A DNA stretch of 64,000 nt from Candidatus Aminicenantota bacterium (GTDB lineage: Bacteria; Acidobacteriota; Aminicenantia; Aminicenantales; Saccharicenantaceae), in NCBI GenBank assembly GCA_014360005.1, contig JACIYI010000003.1:1-64000 (forward strand), in the 5' to 3' direction. This document shows positions 62,151 through 64,000 of this stretch, piece after piece. Positions within the stretch are counted from its first letter, which is position 1. Each line of letters begins with the position of its first letter. Below the pieces are notes generated by a model that made no database searches, was not told the origin of the DNA, and saw only the letters and a program-made list of their open reading frames with translations. Made by a program: the position numbers and the translations under genes.

Positions 62151-64000
62151 ATGGGCCCGGACCGAACAAAAGAAGGCAAGCAGAAACCTGCAGCCCCGGA
62201 CCGCAGCCGGCTTCAGGCCCTGCGGGCTGAAATCTCAAGGCTCTTCCCGCAAGCCATGCTCCGCGATTCATACCGCGTCCGGGAAAAGCTGGTTCAAATC
62301 CTCAGTTCCAGCCTGCCGCGGCGCAACCCGGTTAAAGCCACCGAACTCCTGCTGCGACTGAAGCAGCAGTTAGAAGAATCAGCCGAAGAAAAAAGAGCCC
62401 GCCAGCGCCGCAAGCCGCGCCTGTCCTATCCCTACGAGCTGCCCATAACCAGGGAGCGCCAGGAGATAGTCCGGGCCATAAGAGAGAACCGGGTGGTCAT
62501 CGTCTGCGGTGAAACCGGCTGCGGCAAGAGCACCCAGCTGCCAAAGATGTGCCTTGAAGCCGGCCGCGGCCTGGCCGGGAAAATCGCCTGCACCCAGCCC
62601 CGCCGGATTGCGGCCATGACCATCGCCCAGCGTATCTCGGAGGAGCTGGACCAGCCCCTAGGAAAAATCGTCGGTTATAAGATTCGCTTCCAGGACCGCA
62701 CCTCCCCCCAGGCCTACATAAAAATTCTGACCGACGGGATGCTGCTGGCCGAAACCCAGGGCGACCGCCTGCTAACCGAATACGACACTATCATCATTGA
62801 CGAAGCCCATGAACGCAGCCTGAACATTGATTTTCTCATCGGGTTAGGCCGCCGCCTGCTGGAAAAGCGGCCCGAGCTCAAGATGCTGATAACTTCGGCC
62901 ACCCTGGAAGTGGAAAAATTCCTCAAAGCCTTTGCTAACCCTCCGCTCTTCAGGGTCAGCGGCCGGCTGTACCCGGTGCAAGTCAGTTACTTCGAGCCCG
63001 AACCGGTCCGCCAGAAAAAAGAGGAGCCAGACTACGTTGACCTGGCCATCCAGGCCGTGGATTTCATCAAGAAGGAAAAACCGCCGGGTGACATCCTGGT
63101 CTTCATGCCAACCGAACAGGACATCCAGGAAACCTGCCGGCGGCTGCAGGGAAAGCACTACCCCGGCGCGGTCATCCTGCCGCTTTTTGCCCGGATGCCA
63201 GCCCACCAGCAAAAACAAATTTATAATGTCAAAGAAGGGAAAATCGTGGTGGCTACCAACGTGGCCGAGACTTCGCTTACTATTCCGGGAATCCGCTACG
63301 TGGTCGATACCGGTCTGGCCCGCCTCTCTCAGTACCAGACTTCGTCCGGAATCCATAGCCTGCCGATTTTGCCCATTTCCCGCTCCAGCGCTGAACAACG
63401 CCAAGGACGCTGCGGTCGGGTCAGCGCCGGCCTGTGCCTGAGGCTCTATTCAGAAGAAGATTATCTCTCGCGGCCCGAGCACACCCCGCCGGAAATACTG
63501 CGCAGCAACCTGGCTGAAGTCATCCTGCGAATGCTGTACCTGGAACTGGGCGACCCGCTCCGGTTTCCTTTCCTGGACCCGCCGGCAGCCCCGGCTGTCC
63601 GCGACGGTTACCGGACGCTGCTGGAACTGGGAGCCGTTGAAAAAATCGAAACCGGGTACGAGCTGACCGACCTGGGCCGCAAGATGGCCCGGCTGCCGCT
63701 CGACCCGCGGTTATCCAGGTTATTGCTGGAGGCCGAACGGCGTGGGTGCCTGCAGGAAGCCACTGTTATTGCTGCGGCTCTCAGCATTCAGGACCCCAGG
63801 CTGCGACCACTGGAGAGGGCCGCCGATGCCGACCGGGTCCAGTCGGTATTTCAGCACCCGGAATCCGACTTCCTGACTTTTTACAATCTCTGGCAGGCTC
63901 TGCAGAGCGCCATCCAGGGACAGGTCTCCAGCCCCAACCTGAAGAAATTCGCCCGCGATTACTTTCTTTCCTACAACCGGCTGCGGGAATGGCTTTTCGT
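62151..64000 (+). CDS. hrpA: ATP-dependent DEAH-box RNA helicase HrpA (5' part; cut by window edge)
   Basis: The open frame runs from ATG 62151 to the last base, 616 codons, with no stop. Helicase motifs appear in order: IVCGETGCGKSTQLPK (Walker A), CTQPRRIAAM (Ia), IIDEAHERSLN (DEAH, motif II), ITSATLE (III), VATNVAETSLTIPGI (V) and QRQGRCGRVSAG (VI). HA2 and OB-associated regions follow (LELGAVEK). HrpA-type helicases remodel RNA; in E. coli HrpA helps rescue stalled ribosomes. About half the usual length of 1300 residues is inside the window. A shorter open frame from 62131 in another frame is a shadow. Confidence 0.93.
   Translation, partial: MGPDRTKEGKQKPAAPDRSRLQALRAEISRLFPQAMLRDSYRVREKLVQILSSSLPRRNPVKATELLLRLKQQLEESAEEKRARQRRKPRLSYPYELPITRERQEIVRAIRENRVVIVCGETGCGKSTQLPKMCLEAGRGLAGKIACTQPRRIAAMTIAQRISEELDQPLGKIVGYKIRFQDRTSPQAYIKILTDGMLLAETQGDRLLTEYDTIIIDEAHERSLNIDFLIGLGRRLLEKRPELKMLITSATLEVEKFLKAFANPPLFRVSGRLYPVQVSYFEPEPVRQKKEEPDYVDLAIQAVDFIKKEKPPGDILVFMPTEQDIQETCRRLQGKHYPGAVILPLFARMPAHQQKQIYNVKEGKIVVATNVAETSLTIPGIRYVVDTGLARLSQYQTSSGIHSLPILPISRSSAEQRQGRCGRVSAGLCLRLYSEEDYLSRPEHTPPEILRSNLAEVILRMLYLELGDPLRFPFLDPPAAPAVRDGYRTLLELGAVEKIETGYELTDLGRKMARLPLDPRLSRLLLEAERRGCLQEATVIAAALSIQDPRLRPLERAADADRVQSVFQHPESDFLTFYNLWQALQSAIQGQVSSPNLKKFARDYFLSYNRLREWLF

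Noticed and set aside
1..64000. CRISPR arrays, rRNA and tRNA genes
   Set aside because: No regularly spaced repeats and no rRNA or complete tRNA pattern were found on reading both strands.

Overview
The window reads as a chromosome segment of a free-living, anaerobic, Gram-negative-type bacterium. Outer-membrane barrels (FadL-like and porin-like), many lipoproteins, a Tat-exported hydrogenase and secreted glycosidases point to two membranes. The mix of a GWxTD protein, paired DUF3857/transglutaminase proteins, 6-bladed propellers, M6 and matrixin peptidases, GH29/GH106 glycosidases and an Isp-type [NiFe] hydrogenase is what I would expect from Candidatus Aminicenantota (OP8) or a close Acidobacteriota-like lineage. 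That placement is inference from gene content; no rRNA or tRNA gene was found to test it.

Layout. The left edge holds the last 44 codons of an ISL3-like transposase, then a secreted CxxCH barrel protein. 1.6-6.6 kb is a minus-strand housekeeping operon, rpsP-khpA-rimM-trmD-rplS-rnhB, plus a TPR gene, driven by a clear promoter. Divergent from it, 6.8-10.9 kb holds three overlapping genes of unknown function; the last joins a Lon-type (S16) peptidase domain, a membrane helix and an FG-GAP-like outer domain. 11.2-20.5 kb carries a CoA-binding protein, era, a FecR/DUF6600-type exported protein, a CPBP protease, a zinc alcohol/polyol dehydrogenase, a small barrel protein and an M6 metalloprotease. 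20.7-28.6 kb has a sodium:solute symporter with a GH29 alpha-L-fucosidase, a TPR lipoprotein, a GWxTD protein and a FadL-like porin.

The most distinctive region is 29.7-38.9 kb: tusA, two dsrE-family genes, a GcvH-like lipoyl carrier, hydrogenase small subunit, cytochrome b-like Isp1, HdrD-like Isp2, a small STAS-like protein, hydrogenase large subunit, maturation protease and a lipoate-ligase-like gene. It looks like a membrane-bound hydrogenase coupled, through HdrD-type FeS chemistry, to a protein-borne sulfur/lipoyl relay. A ferritin gene follows.

39.9-64 kb is accessory: a DUF3857 pair (one with an intact transglutaminase triad, one without), an Smr-domain protein, lipoproteins, a metallophosphoesterase, two 6-bladed propellers, a GH106 alpha-L-rhamnosidase, an APC permease, an apparently exported AraA-like isomerase, an SGNH hydrolase, a TspO-like protein, a matrixin-like metalloprotease and the 5' part of an hrpA helicase cut by the window edge. 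Between 39.8 and 50.4 kb, copies of a REP-like element lie just downstream of five consecutive stop codons or across them. No CRISPR array, rRNA, tRNA or replication origin was seen.
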